From NCBI GenBank assembly GCA_016710325.1, contig JADJXK010000002.1, forward strand, positions 248,001-312,000: a stretch of 64,000 nucleotides of DNA, read 5' to 3'. A program made the translations under genes and the position numbers. This DNA is from Candidatus Leptofilum proximum (GTDB lineage: Bacteria > Chloroflexota > Anaerolineae > Promineifilales > Promineifilaceae). Below are positions 42,600-51,640 of this stretch, piece by piece. The notes below the pieces were generated by a model. The model ran no database searches and was not told the DNA's origin. It worked only from the letters and a program-made list of their open reading frames with translations. Each line of letters begins with the position of its first letter. Position 1 is the first letter of the stretch.

Positions 42600-44129
42600 T
42601 TACTTGGCAAAGCCCACGGCGCGGGTTTCGCGGATGACCGTCACCTGAATCTGGCCAGGATACTGCATGCTTTCCTCAATCGTCTTGGCGATGTTTTTGG
42701 ACAGCCGCATTGCCTCCAGGTCATCAATTTTGTCTGGCTTGACCAGAATGCGGATTTCCCGACCCGCCTGCAAGGCGTAGGCGCTCTCCACGCCGGGGAA
42801 GGTGGTGGCAATGTCTTCCAGCGTGCGCACGCGTTTGATGTAATTCTCCAGGCTCTCGCGCCGGGCGCCGGGACGCGCCCCAGAAATGGCGTCGGCTGCT
42901 TCCACGATGATCGCTTCGACGCTTTCCGGCTCCACTTCGTGGTGGTGGGCGGCAATGGCGTTGACGACGATGGGCGGTACCTTGAACCGCTTGCAGAATT
43001 CAGCCCCCAGCATGGCGTGGGTGCCTTCCTGGTCATGGTCCATCGCTTTGCCCAGGTCATGCAGCAGAGCGCCCATCTTGGCCACTTCGATGTTGGCATT
43101 AAGTTCGGCGGCTAAAACGGCCGCAATCTTCGACGCCTCCACCGAATGATACAGCTGGTTCTGGCCAAACGACGTGCGGTACTTCAGGCGGCCCAGCATT
43201 TTGACGATCTGAGGGTGCAGCCCGTGCACATTTGCTTCGTAGGCGGCTTGTTCACCCGCCTCTTTCATGTCTTGCTCCACCTCGGCGCGGGAATCTTTGA
43301 TGAGCTTTTCGATGCGGGCGGGGTGGATACGGCCGTCCGTAATCAGCTTCTCCAGGGCGCGCCGGGCGGCTTCACGCCGTACCGGGTCAAAGCTGGAGAC
43401 CGACACGGATTCTGGTGTGTCGTCTACCACAATGTCCACCCCGGCAGCTTGCTCAAAGGCGCGGATGTTACGGCCGTTGCGACCAATGATCCGTCCCTTC
43501 ATCTCCTCGCTGGGGAGGTTCACCATAGAAACCGTCTGCTCGGCAACCTGGTCACTGGCAATACGTTGGATGGCCATCACCACCAGTTCACGCGCTTTCT
43601 GGTTGGCGTTTTCTTTGGCCTCATCCTCAATTTCGCGCATGATGCGGGCCATGTCCTGGCGCGCCTCTTTTTCCACGTCCTCCAGCAGCAGCTGCTTGGC
43701 TTCTTCTGCCGTGAGAGCCGCAATTTGTTCCAGCTGCTGGCGGCGTTCCTGCTCGATGGTTTCTAGTCGGTTTTGCCGTTTATCCAACCGGCTCTGCCGC
43801 TTGTTCAGCACCGCTTCGCGATGCTCCAGCTTCTTGAGCTGCTTATCCAGGTTTTCATTGCGGCGGTCGACACGCTCTTCAGCGCGGGCCACGTCTTGAT
43901 ACCGGCGTTCAATCGTTTTTTCCGCTTCCAAACGAATTTGCTGTGCTTCTTGCCGGGAAATCTCTAATATTTCAACCGTTTCTTTTTCTGCCAGGGCGCG
44001 GCGTTCTTCCAGTTCTCGCTCGACCGCGGCAACTTTCTGATCAATTTGCGGCCGTACCAGAAAGTAAACCGCAACAGCACCGATACCAATTCCGATGACT
44101 GCGCCCAGCAGAATATTGAGTGCTGGCAT
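42600..44129 (-). CDS. rny: Ribonuclease Y
   Basis: 509 residues. An N-terminal membrane anchor (about 5-24) is followed by a long charged coiled coil (about 28-190), a KH RNA-binding domain (KGRIIGRNGRNIRAFE) and an HD domain with LLHDLGKAMDHD (His357, Asp358) and AIAAHHHEVEP. It ends in the usual ETRAVGFAK. It is the membrane-bound endoribonuclease that starts mRNA decay. It lies after recA and recX on the same strand, an order also seen in other bacteria. The KH motif contains one ACGGCCGT word. Confidence 0.95.
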   Translation of the reverse strand: MPALNILLGAVIGIGIGAVAVYFLVRPQIDQKVAAVERELEERRALAEKETVEILEISRQEAQQIRLEAEKTIERRYQDVARAEERVDRRNENLDKQLKKLEHREAVLNKRQSRLDKRQNRLETIEQERRQQLEQIAALTAEEAKQLLLEDVEKEARQDMARIMREIEDEAKENANQKARELVVMAIQRIASDQVAEQTVSMVNLPSEEMKGRIIGRNGRNIRAFEQAAGVDIVVDDTPESVSVSSFDPVRREAARRALEKLITDGRIHPARIEKLIKDSRAEVEQDMKEAGEQAAYEANVHGLHPQIVKMLGRLKYRTSFGQNQLYHSVEASKIAAVLAAELNANIEVAKMGALLHDLGKAMDHDQEGTHAMLGAEFCKRFKVPPIVVNAIAAHHHEVEPESVEAIIVEAADAISGARPGARRESLENYIKRVRTLEDIATTFPGVESAYALQAGREIRILVKPDKIDDLEAMRLSKNIAKTIEESMQYPGQIQVTVIRETRAVGFAK

Positions 44130-44150
44130 AGTTGCTCTCCTTATTTACGT

Positions 44151-44792
44151 TTAGTTGTTTGCTTCCTCGTTTCTATCGTTCACTTCTTCCCAAAGTGATT
44201 CGGTAACTTCCTTCACCATGTCATAGCTAAAACCGCGACGCTGTAGGTAGCTGCCGACCTTTTTGAAAAATTCCTCTTCAGGCAGATGGTGCCAGCGGCG
44301 GGCTTTGGCTTCTGCGGCCTTGGCAGCAGCGGCAAACTCATCTACACCTTCGAGAGCCGCGTCGATCGCTTGGCGATCTAGCCCTTTTTGGCGCAGCTCT
44401 TGCTGGAGGGCCAGCTGACTGCGCGGCTTAAAGGTTTGACGCTGCTCTACCCAGTAACGGGCAAAGGCGGCGTCGTTAAGCAGTTCCACGGCAGACAGGC
44501 GCTCAATGACCCGTTCAACAACGTCTTCAGGGTATTCTTTCTTGAGCAAATGCTGCCGCGTTTCGGCCGTGCTGCGCGGCCGGTACTCAATAAAACGCAG
44601 GGCTACTTCTTTGGCTTTTTCTTCCAGGTCTGCCCCTTTGAGGCTGTCGATTTGGGCTTGGGTGAGGGTTTGGCCAATGCGAAGGGATACGGCCGTAATC
44701 GCCGCCAAACCAAAGGAAAACGTCCCATCCAGATACACGTTGATCCGGTCAGGGTTTCGTTTTTGACGTGTTAACGCAGTAATCTTACCCAT
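44151..44792 (-). CDS. recX: Regulatory protein RecX
   Basis: 213 residues. It begins MGKITALTRQKRNPDRINVYLD and has the three-helix repeats of RecX: ALRFIEYRPRSTAETRQHLL, ERLSAVELLNDAAFARYWVE, and later FFKKVGSYLQRRGFSYDMV. RecX binds RecA filaments and limits their activity. It lies downstream of recA with a gap of 113 bases and upstream of rny with 21. That synteny strongly supports the call. Confidence 0.9.
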   Translation of the reverse strand: MGKITALTRQKRNPDRINVYLDGTFSFGLAAITAVSLRIGQTLTQAQIDSLKGADLEEKAKEVALRFIEYRPRSTAETRQHLLKKEYPEDVVERVIERLSAVELLNDAAFARYWVEQRQTFKPRSQLALQQELRQKGLDRQAIDAALEGVDEFAAAAKAAEAKARRWHHLPEEEFFKKVGSYLQRRGFSYDMVKEVTESLWEEVNDRNEEANN

Positions 44793-44905
44793 ACAAATAA
44801 CAGCCGCACCGGTAAAAACCGGGGAGCAGCTAACACAAAGAGCCGGGAAACGGCCGTATTCAATTCTAATTTTGTATGGAAACAGGCAAAACCAGCTGTC
44901 GGGGA

Positions 44906-45922
44906 TTAGCCTTCAGACAGCGGTTCTACAATGGGCAGGCCAGCTTTCTGACGAATGAGGGTGTCCAGCTCGGCATAAACCTCAGGGTGTTCCTGCAAAA
45001 ACTGCTTGGAATTTTCCCGTCCCTGACCCAGCAGCATTTCTCCATAACGGAAAAACGCGCCTCGCTTATCAATGACGTTATATTCCACACCGAGATCAAT
45101 GACACAACCAGTTTTAGAGATACCTTCATTATACATTATGTCAAATTCAGCATCGGTAAAGGGTGGCGCTACTTTGTTCTTCTTGATTTTCACCAGGGTC
45201 CGATTCCCGACCACATCGGCGCCCACCTTAATGGACTGAATACGCCGGATATCAATGCGCACAGACGCATAAAACTTTAGCGCATTGCCACCACTGGTGG
45301 TTTCTGGACTCCCAAACATCACCCCAATTTTGGAGCGCAGCTGGTTGGTGAAAATAACAACGGTGTTCGTTTGCTTGATGACGCCAGACAATTTGCGTAA
45401 TGCCTGCGACATCAAGCGCGCCTGCAACCCAACATGAGAATCCCCCATCTCGCCTTCAATTTCGGCGCGGGGAACCAATGCTGCTACAGAATCCACTACA
45501 ACAACATCCATGGTGCCAGAACGAATCAGGGCTTCGGCAATCTCTAACGCCTGTTCACCCGTATCTGGCTGCGAGACATACAAATTATTGACTTCGACGC
45601 CACACCGCTGGGCATAACCTGGATCCAGCGCGTGCTCCATATCAATAAAGGCACATATTCCGCCTTTGGCCTGGGCTTCAGCGATAATATGTTGGCACAA
45701 TGTTGTCTTGCCAGATGATTCCGGGCCATAAATTTCAATGACCCGGCCACGTGGTACACCACCGACACCCAAAGCAATGTCCAACGCCAAAGAGCCGGTG
45801 GGGATAACCTCTACCTGCATGTGTTGGGCTTCGCCCAAACGCATAATGGCGCCCTCGCCAAATCGTTTGGTTAAGCTTGCAATGGTTGTTTCGAGGGTTC
45901 TGTCTTTTGGCTTACTGCCCAT
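44906..45922 (-). CDS. recA: Recombinase RecA
   Basis: 338 residues. Walker A is GPESSGKT (66-73), Walker B region VVVVDSVAALVP, the L2 and core segments include VIFTNQLRSKIGVMFGSPET, and the C-terminal acidic tail is short (VEPLSEG). It catalyses strand exchange and drives LexA cleavage. Start 45922 (MGSKPKDRTLETTIASL) follows AGGAAAC; an upstream GTG at 45955 is open but less likely. No SOS box was recognised upstream. The gene is less G+C-rich than its neighbours and has no ACGGCCGT word, which is unusual here for a resident gene. Confidence 0.97.
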   Translation of the reverse strand: MGSKPKDRTLETTIASLTKRFGEGAIMRLGEAQHMQVEVIPTGSLALDIALGVGGVPRGRVIEIYGPESSGKTTLCQHIIAEAQAKGGICAFIDMEHALDPGYAQRCGVEVNNLYVSQPDTGEQALEIAEALIRSGTMDVVVVDSVAALVPRAEIEGEMGDSHVGLQARLMSQALRKLSGVIKQTNTVVIFTNQLRSKIGVMFGSPETTSGGNALKFYASVRIDIRRIQSIKVGADVVGNRTLVKIKKNKVAPPFTDAEFDIMYNEGISKTGCVIDLGVEYNVIDKRGAFFRYGEMLLGQGRENSKQFLQEHPEVYAELDTLIRQKAGLPIVEPLSEG

Positions 45923-46047
45923 TTGTTTCCTAAAATCATTTTCAGCTGATCTCACTCTTCATTTGACAACGGATTAAAATGAATAGAGGATACTGTAGGT
46001 AAGGCCAGCCTCTCAGAAAAAATGATTATGTAGTGTACAATAGCGTT

Positions 46048-46983
46048 ATGGAATTAGCAAACCTTTGGGTAGCGCAGCACGGTGTGCCGGATGGGCTTCG
46101 CGTGGCAGCCAAATCGGATGCTGGCGGGATTTTGCGGCTGCTGCAAACGGCCGTTTACACGCATCACCACGCCGACTGGCACCTGCCTGGAGATTGGATT
46201 GGAGCCCCCGGCTTTGTGGTGCTGCCTGGGTCCGAAAAACCGGCGAGTAACCACTCATTAACGGCCGTTCTCTTCCCCAGGAATGAGGATATGCTGGCCT
46301 GCCTGGCGGCCACACCCGATCCGCTGCCCGCTGCCTGGGTGCGTGTGGTGGCCATCAAACAGGCAGACCGGGCCGAGACGCTGCTGGCCCAAATGCTGGC
46401 CCGCGTGGTACCTGCCCTGCAAAAACAAGGTGTCACCCAGCTGGCCTGGCTGACGGTCGACCAGTGGCCCACTCGCTGGCTGCCTCAACTGGGCTTCTAC
46501 CGCGGCAGCCAGATCGAAACGTTTGTCAAAGAAGACCGCGATCTGCCAGAGGTTGCCGACGTGCCTGGGCTAACCATTCGGCAGGTGTACTCTACCGATT
46601 TTGAGGCGCTGGCTGAATTGGAGGCAGCGTCCTTTGCCCCCATCTGGCGGCAGAGTGCCCATGCTCTTGCCGTGGCTCGCCCGCAGTCGCTCAGTTTCGA
46701 CGTTGCCTTGCTGGAGGAGGAGATTGTGGCCTACCAGCTCAGCGCTCCGGCGGATGCCGGGGCACATTTGGTGCGGCTGACGGTGCACCCGGAAAAACAT
46801 GGCCTGGGCATTGGCTCGGCCTTGCTTAAACACGCTATTGAGTTTTATCATCGTAAGGGGTTTCACGCGGTATCGCTGAATACCCAGGTGGAAAATATTG
46901 CCTCGCAAAAGCTGTACTTGAAGTTTGGGTTTGAACCCAGCCAGCAGCGGCTGCCCATATGGATTTTGGATATTCCTCAATGA
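46048..46983 (+). CDS. GNAT acetyltransferase with two domains (RimI-like second half)
   Basis: 311 residues from the ATG at 46048 (an in-frame GTG at 46033 is also possible; no ribosome binding site is obvious). The first half (about 1-150) resembles a degenerate GNAT fold. The second (about 165-310) is a clear one, with LVRLTVHPEKHGLGIGSALL for acetyl-CoA and LNTQVENIASQKLYLKFGFE at the end, as in RimI. Tandem GNAT proteins often have one inactive half. The substrate is unknown. It overlaps the next gene by four bases. Confidence 0.85.
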   Translation: MELANLWVAQHGVPDGLRVAAKSDAGGILRLLQTAVYTHHHADWHLPGDWIGAPGFVVLPGSEKPASNHSLTAVLFPRNEDMLACLAATPDPLPAAWVRVVAIKQADRAETLLAQMLARVVPALQKQGVTQLAWLTVDQWPTRWLPQLGFYRGSQIETFVKEDRDLPEVADVPGLTIRQVYSTDFEALAELEAASFAPIWRQSAHALAVARPQSLSFDVALLEEEIVAYQLSAPADAGAHLVRLTVHPEKHGLGIGSALLKHAIEFYHRKGFHAVSLNTQVENIASQKLYLKFGFEPSQQRLPIWILDIPQ

Positions 46984-48095
46984 CGCAACAGATGCGCGTA
47001 CGTCGTTCACCCACGGTTGTGGTCATTTTCATGACGGAGATAGGCTTGGTTTTAGGCATGATTGGCGGCATGGTGGAGCGTACGGCCGTTACCGTGTTCG
47101 GTACGGCCGTCTTGTTGGCCATCTTTGGCGCCTACGAGCGGGTGCTTAAGCACAACCACGCCCTCATGAGCGGTCTGCTTGCCGGGGGGTTTATCGGCCT
47201 GGTGGTGAGCTTCTTTGGCTATCTGCTGGGCGGCAACGTGACAAACTTACTGAACGGCACCCTGTTTGGCCTGCTGCGCGGCATTATCGTGGGGGCGGTG
47301 GTGGGGGGCATTACCCGTGCCCAGCCGGATGAGGGCGATCCGTGGTATACGGCCGTCTTCTTGCTGCTGGGCTCCTTGTTTATCGGGGCGGTTTTGGGCG
47401 CCAGCGTGGGCCTGATCTCTGGTTTTGTGCTGGGATTGGTACGCTGGCACAGTTGGGGCATCTGGCTGGGCATGGTGATGGGCGCCGTGGTGGGCGGCTA
47501 CCTGGGCAGCTATTTACGACAAACCCGCGCCGTTGTGATTGGTGTGGCAGCGGGGGTGTTGATTACCCTGGTGGGCAGCGTCATTGGTGGGGCGGCGGCC
47601 GGTGTAGTGCTGGGGTTGGTCAGCGGGGCACTGGCGCCGATGCTGTTGGTGGCATTAATTGGCGCGATGGGGGGCTTAACCAGTCGCGGCGTCAAGGCGA
47701 TGTTTATTGAAGCAGCTGAAGCACCCGCCGAAATGCTGCGGCAGGGGGCATTCCCGTTTTTAGCCCCTGCGGTGATCGTGGGTATCATTGTGGGAACGGC
47801 CGCTTCCGGCGTTGGTGGTCTCATTGCTCTGCCAATTTGCCTGGCCATACTGGGCATCTTTCTGGCGGTGTTTAGCGAGGTAGACGGCCGTATCGCCAGC
47901 ACCCTCACCGCCCGGACGTTGGTGGAAATGGTGATTCTCGGGGCAGATGATTTGCCCATCATGGCCGTGCCGCAGAAATTGAGGGGTGGGAATGGGCGAA
48001 CGGCCGTCATCGGTGCGTTGTTTGGCCTGGTTCTGGGCGGCCTCAGCGCCAGCGCAGGCGCCTGGCTTATCCAGCAGTTGATGCAGCTATTATGA
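46980..48095 (+). CDS. Gly-rich multi-spanning membrane protein
   Basis: 371 residues from an ATG that overlaps the GNAT stop (ATGA); the frame is open to 46959. About eleven hydrophobic segments are rich in Gly, Val and Ala, with repeated patterns such as VGAVVGGITRAQPDEGDPWY and MVMGAVVGGYLGSYL. Gly-zipper-like packing is likely. No transporter signature is recognised. The coupling to the GNAT gene may be only transcriptional. Three ACGGCCGT words fall within its first 400 bases. Confidence 0.7.
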   Translation: MTQQMRVRRSPTVVVIFMTEIGLVLGMIGGMVERTAVTVFGTAVLLAIFGAYERVLKHNHALMSGLLAGGFIGLVVSFFGYLLGGNVTNLLNGTLFGLLRGIIVGAVVGGITRAQPDEGDPWYTAVFLLLGSLFIGAVLGASVGLISGFVLGLVRWHSWGIWLGMVMGAVVGGYLGSYLRQTRAVVIGVAAGVLITLVGSVIGGAAAGVVLGLVSGALAPMLLVALIGAMGGLTSRGVKAMFIEAAEAPAEMLRQGAFPFLAPAVIVGIIVGTAASGVGGLIALPICLAILGIFLAVFSEVDGRIASTLTARTLVEMVILGADDLPIMAVPQKLRGGNGRTAVIGALFGLVLGGLSASAGAWLIQQLMQLL

Positions 48096-48141
48096 CTAGT
48101 AGAGACTTTGCATTGCAACGTCTCTACGTCTGGAGGTAAAC

Positions 48142-48444
48142 ATGCCAAGACAAAAGTTAAGCAGTGAAGAGATTCAGGAAGCGCTGGCTGATCTGCCTGG
48201 CTGGTCGGTACAAGACGGTAAGCTGACCAAGCAGTTCAAGTTTGGCACCTTTGCCCAGGCATTGGGCTGGATGGTCACCGTTGGCGTCCAGGCCGACAAG
48301 ATGGATCATCATCCCGAATGGCGCAACGTGTACAACCGCGTCGAGGTATCCCTGGTTACCCACGACCTGGACAACTCCATCAGCAGTTGGGACGTGGACC
48401 TGGCACAGCATATGGAGAAAACGGCCGTTCCGCTCCTCAGCTAA
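48142..48444 (+). CDS. phhB: 4a-hydroxytetrahydrobiopterin dehydratase (PCD)
   Basis: 100 residues, the complete pterin-4a-carbinolamine dehydratase fold. The active-site motif is DKMDHHPEWRNVYNRVEVSL followed by THDLDNSISSWD. The two His and the Trp/Asn pattern are conserved. It recycles pterin cofactor or serves as a molybdopterin-related dehydratase. GGAGG lies before the ATG. A rho-independent terminator follows. Confidence 0.93.
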   Translation: MPRQKLSSEEIQEALADLPGWSVQDGKLTKQFKFGTFAQALGWMVTVGVQADKMDHHPEWRNVYNRVEVSLVTHDLDNSISSWDVDLAQHMEKTAVPLLS

Positions 48445-48463
48445 ACGCCATAAGCAGGTAAAT

Positions 48464-48490
48464 AAAAAAGCACCCAGTTGGGTGCTTTTT
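48464..48490 (+). terminator. Rho-independent terminator after phhB
   Basis: The stem AAAAAGCACCC/GGGTGCTTTTT with loop AGTT and a T tract lies 20 bases past the stop codon. On the other strand it can serve the tRNA gene reading in from 48568. Confidence 0.93.
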
Positions 48491-48496
48491 CTTTAG

Positions 48497-48568
48497 TAGC
48501 GGGGGCTGGATTCGAACCAACGACCTCCGGGTTATGAGCCCGACGAGCTGCCTCTGCTCTACCCCGCA
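48497..48568 (-). tRNA. tRNA-fMet(CAT), initiator
   Basis: A cloverleaf with anticodon loop CTCATAA. Two initiator marks are present: the first base pair is a mismatch (U1 opposite U72) and the anticodon stem ends in three G-C pairs (GGG/CCC). The T arm is GTTGG-TTCGAAT-CCAGC. The acceptor strand is GCGGGG/CCCCGC. CCA is not encoded. The D loop is short, seven bases. Confidence 0.88.
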
Positions 48569-48647
48569 TCAACAGTCGGGGATTATACCAAGCTCGCAAA
48601 CTTTGTCAAGAATCGACATAATGTTTCGAAGGATTTTAAGCTTGCGC

Positions 48648-49217
48648 TCAGGCGTGACGGCCTCCTTTGAGCTGCTCTTGCAGCTGTTCCAGTTCGGTCC
48701 AGCGCCCGGCAGCCGCCAGTTTAGCCTGTTCAGCCCAGGTGTCGGGGAAGGCGATGCGGATACCAGCATCTTCCCGCACAATTTTTTCCAGGTCAGGAAT
48801 GCTGGCTTGAGCTAATTCGGCAAAGGTATGGATGCCCGCCTCATGTAAAATGGTCTCGATTTTGGGGCCAATCCCTTCGATAAGCTTCAGGTCATCTGGG
48901 GTAACGGCTGCGGTAACGGTGCGGGCTTCGGCGACACCCTCAGCGGCGGAAGCGTGGGGCATCGCGGCGTGCGGCTCGTCGTGGTGAACGGCCGAATGCT
49001 CGTGAGGGTCATCAGCGTGATGTGCATCATCGTGATGCGCATCGCCATGCGCCGCCGCGCCCTGTGGGATGTTGTTCCGGTTGAGTCCCCACCAAAAGAG
49101 CAGCAGCAAAATAACGCCGATTACCAGCGGCACCCAGGGGGGCACGCCAACGGGTTCGGTCACCTGAGCCAGAACAGTGATTGCCAAGAAATTGATTGCT
49201 AACAAATTCACATTCAT
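48648..49217 (-). CDS. Membrane-anchored His-rich protein with helix-hairpin-helix domain
   Basis: 189 residues. An N-terminal hydrophobic segment (about 26-44, PLVIGVILLLLFWWGL) leads to a His/Asp/Ala-rich linker (about 55-95) with repeated DAHHDDAHH, HEHS and HHDEPH clusters that could bind zinc, nickel or copper. The C-terminal part (about 105-185) holds LKLIEGIGPKIETILHEAG, a helix-hairpin-helix as in DUF4332-type proteins. The combination of a metal-binding linker and an HhH on a membrane anchor is unusual. GAAGAGG precedes the ATG. Confidence 0.75.
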   Translation of the reverse strand: MNVNLLAINFLAITVLAQVTEPVGVPPWVPLVIGVILLLLFWWGLNRNNIPQGAAAHGDAHHDDAHHADDPHEHSAVHHDEPHAAMPHASAAEGVAEARTVTAAVTPDDLKLIEGIGPKIETILHEAGIHTFAELAQASIPDLEKIVREDAGIRIAFPDTWAEQAKLAAAGRWTELEQLQEQLKGGRHA

Positions 49218-49322
49218 GCTTTTGCCTCTTCCATGTAAAATTACGGGTAAATGGGTTGCAGAATGTTACCTTAGGTGCCCTGGTGGAACAAGTTCGCAGC
49301 CAGCATAGAAGAGGCGCACATC

Positions 49323-49850
49323 ATGATTATCGAGTACAAAGGAAAACGGCCGCAAGTTCACCCAACTGCCTACATTGCCCCCACCGCCACTATCATTGGC
49401 GACGTGGTGATTGAAGCTGAGGCCAGCGTCTGGTTTGGGGCGGTGATTCGGGGGGATCACGGCCGAATCATCATCGGGGCGCGCAGCAGCGTGCAGGACA
49501 ACGTGGTGGTGCATGTGAACGGCCGTCACGACACCATCGTTGACGCCGACGTGACAATTGGCCATGGCGTGGTGATTGAAGGGTGCCATCTGCACCACGG
49601 GGTGCTGGTGGGCATGAACGCCACGGTGCTGAGTGGGGCGGTGGTGGAAGCTGGCGCCCTGGTCGCTGCCGGGGCCGTAGTGGGGGAAAACCAGCACATC
49701 CCCGCCGGGATGCTGGCCGCAGGTGTACCGGCCCAGGTGAAAGGCGCCCTTTCCGAGCAGACCCAGGCACGCTTAAAAGAAGCACCAGAGGCGTATGTGG
49801 CCTACGGCCGTTCCTATCCCCAAGATGCCAAAATAATTGATGAAATGTGA
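49323..49850 (+). CDS. Gamma-class carbonic anhydrase-like protein (YrdA/PaaY type)
   Basis: 175 residues forming a left-handed beta-helix of hexapeptide repeats. The metal-site region shows SSVQDNVVVHVNGRHDTIVD and VTIGHGVVIEGCHLHHGVLV, placing the three His ligands as in the gamma-CA family. The start at 49323 (MIIEYKGKRPQVHPTAYIAP) follows an AGAGG; the frame is open to 49275. It is either an active carbonic anhydrase or a related acyl-transferase-like protein; the former is favoured by the complete His set. Confidence 0.88.
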   Translation: MIIEYKGKRPQVHPTAYIAPTATIIGDVVIEAEASVWFGAVIRGDHGRIIIGARSSVQDNVVVHVNGRHDTIVDADVTIGHGVVIEGCHLHHGVLVGMNATVLSGAVVEAGALVAAGAVVGENQHIPAGMLAAGVPAQVKGALSEQTQARLKEAPEAYVAYGRSYPQDAKIIDEM

Positions 49851-49862
49851 AGCGTGATATTT

Positions 49863-51410
49863 TTAGGTCGCGTCTTCCAATGCTGCTTCAACAGCGCGTT
49901 TGACGCTGCCCAGGTGCACCAGCTGGCGCACGGCCTCGATGAGCGGGGCCATGTAGGTATCCTGGGTTAAGAAGGGCACATGCTGGCGAATGAGGTTGTA
50001 GGCTACGGCCGTTCCCACCCCCATCTGTCCATTTTCTTTCTGCTGTCGAAAATCAATGCCCTGGGCTGCAGCCAGCAGCTCGATGGCCACAATCGTTTCC
50101 GCGTGAGTCAGAATCATGTCAGCCTGGCGAACGGCCGTAGCCCCCATGCTCACGTGGTCCTCGATGTTGGCGCTGCTGGGAATGGTGTCGGCGCTGGCCG
50201 GATGCACCAGCACCTTGTTTTCCGAAGCCAGGGCCGCTGCCGAGTAGTGGGCAATCATAAAGCCGCTTTCCAGGCCGCCGTTTTGCGTTAAAAACATGGG
50301 CAATACGCCGCCGTTGCTGTTGGCGTCCACCAGCTGGGCAATACGCCGCTCGCTCATGTTGCCAATTTCCGTCAGCGCCAGCTTCAGGTAATCCATCGCC
50401 AGGGCAATCGGCTCGCCATGAAAGTTGCCCGCCGAAATTACCTCTACGTTGCCTGCCTCGTCGGCAAAAATGAGCGGATTGTCATTGACAGAATTCAGCT
50501 CGATTTCCAGCACCCATTTCGCGTAGGCAACAGAATCTCGCACCGCACCATGCACCTGAGGTACACAGCGCAGCGTGTACGGGTCCTGCACGTTTTGCGA
50601 GATGGCGGGGCGCAGCAGCGTGCTGCCCTCCAGCACACGGCGCAGAAACGTGGCGCAGTCGATCTGGCGGGGATGCGGCCGTAATTGGTGCACCCGGTCG
50701 TCATACGCCCGATCGGTGCCCTGGAGTGCTTCCAGGGTGAGGGAGGCGGCGATATCGGCCGTGAGCGCCAGGTTGATGGCCCGCCGCACGATGATGGCGC
50801 CCAATCCCACCATAAACGCCGTGCCGTTGAGCAGTGCCAGCCCTTCCTTAGCCTGCAAAACAAGCGGCTGGATACCCGCCGCGTTCATGGCCTCACTGCC
50901 GGACATCAGCATTCCCTCGTAGAATGCCTCTCCCTCACCAATCAGCGGCAGAGCGAGATGGGCCAACGGGGCTAAATCACCGCTGGCGCCGAGGGAGCCC
51001 TGAGCGGGCACCCGCGGGTGTACGCCCTTGTTCAGCATGTCTAGCAGTGTCTGGATCACCTCAGGGCGCACGCCGGAGTAGCCCTGGGCCAGCGTATTCG
51101 CTCGGGCCAGCAGCATCGCGCGCACCTGGTCCTCGGGCAGGATGGGGCCGGTGCCTGCGGCGTGGGAACGTACCAGGTTGAGCTGGAGTTGCAAACTCTC
51201 GTCGGCGCTGATAAATTTGTCTTTGAAACGGCCGAATCCCGTCGTAATGCCATAGGCAATCTGCCCGTCGCGTACCAGCCTTTCGACGGCTTCACGAGAG
51301 CGATTGACGGCGGGGAGAACGGCCGTATCCAGCACCACTTTTCGCCCCCGCGCCACGTCCACCACGTCATCAACCTTCAAATCTTTTCCTGAAATAACTA
51401 ACGGTTCCAT
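49863..51410 (-). CDS. hutH: Histidine ammonia-lyase
   Basis: 515 residues. The MIO prosthetic group forms from Ala142-Ser143-Gly144 in GSLGASGDLAPLAHL. Tyr53 lies in AYGITTGFG. It deaminates L-histidine to urocanate, the first step of histidine use. It is divergent from hutU and hutI, with a 230-base control region between them. Motifs QNVQDPYTLRCVPQVHGAVR and QADMILTHAETIVAIELLAA are as expected. Family length is about 510. Confidence 0.96.
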   Translation of the reverse strand: MEPLVISGKDLKVDDVVDVARGRKVVLDTAVLPAVNRSREAVERLVRDGQIAYGITTGFGRFKDKFISADESLQLQLNLVRSHAAGTGPILPEDQVRAMLLARANTLAQGYSGVRPEVIQTLLDMLNKGVHPRVPAQGSLGASGDLAPLAHLALPLIGEGEAFYEGMLMSGSEAMNAAGIQPLVLQAKEGLALLNGTAFMVGLGAIIVRRAINLALTADIAASLTLEALQGTDRAYDDRVHQLRPHPRQIDCATFLRRVLEGSTLLRPAISQNVQDPYTLRCVPQVHGAVRDSVAYAKWVLEIELNSVNDNPLIFADEAGNVEVISAGNFHGEPIALAMDYLKLALTEIGNMSERRIAQLVDANSNGGVLPMFLTQNGGLESGFMIAHYSAAALASENKVLVHPASADTIPSSANIEDHVSMGATAVRQADMILTHAETIVAIELLAAAQGIDFRQQKENGQMGVGTAVAYNLIRQHVPFLTQDTYMAPLIEAVRQLVHLGSVKRAVEAALEDAT

Positions 51411-51452
51411 ACTTTAATCCTCAAATGGGAGTTTGCTGTCACTTGGGATCAT

Positions 51453-51479
51453 ACAGTTGTGCAGGATATAGACAACTGT
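51453..51479. promoter_or_regulatory. Inverted repeat in the hutH-hutU divergent region, candidate operator
   Basis: ACAGTTGT and ACAACTGT form a perfect 8-base inverted repeat with an 11-base spacer. It lies 43 bases upstream of the hutH start and 160 upstream of hutU. Such a site fits binding by a dimeric repressor. No hut regulator gene is in the window. Confidence 0.5.
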
Positions 51480-51640
51480 ACAATAGGCGGCATTGGACGC
51501 TCCCCACTGTCCAACTAGTGTTTTGCTCCGTAAGTCCTTAACATATTGTTGTCGTACAGGAGCCAAACACTTAAGCAGTTGCCTTAACATAAATACCTAT
51601 AGATAACTTCTGGGCAACTGCACCAGAAAAGGAGAAACCC

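Noticed and set aside
51579..51603. TTGCCT...TATAGA as a hutU promoter
   Set aside because: The spacing is only 13 bases, too short for a sigma-70-type promoter, so it is not listed.
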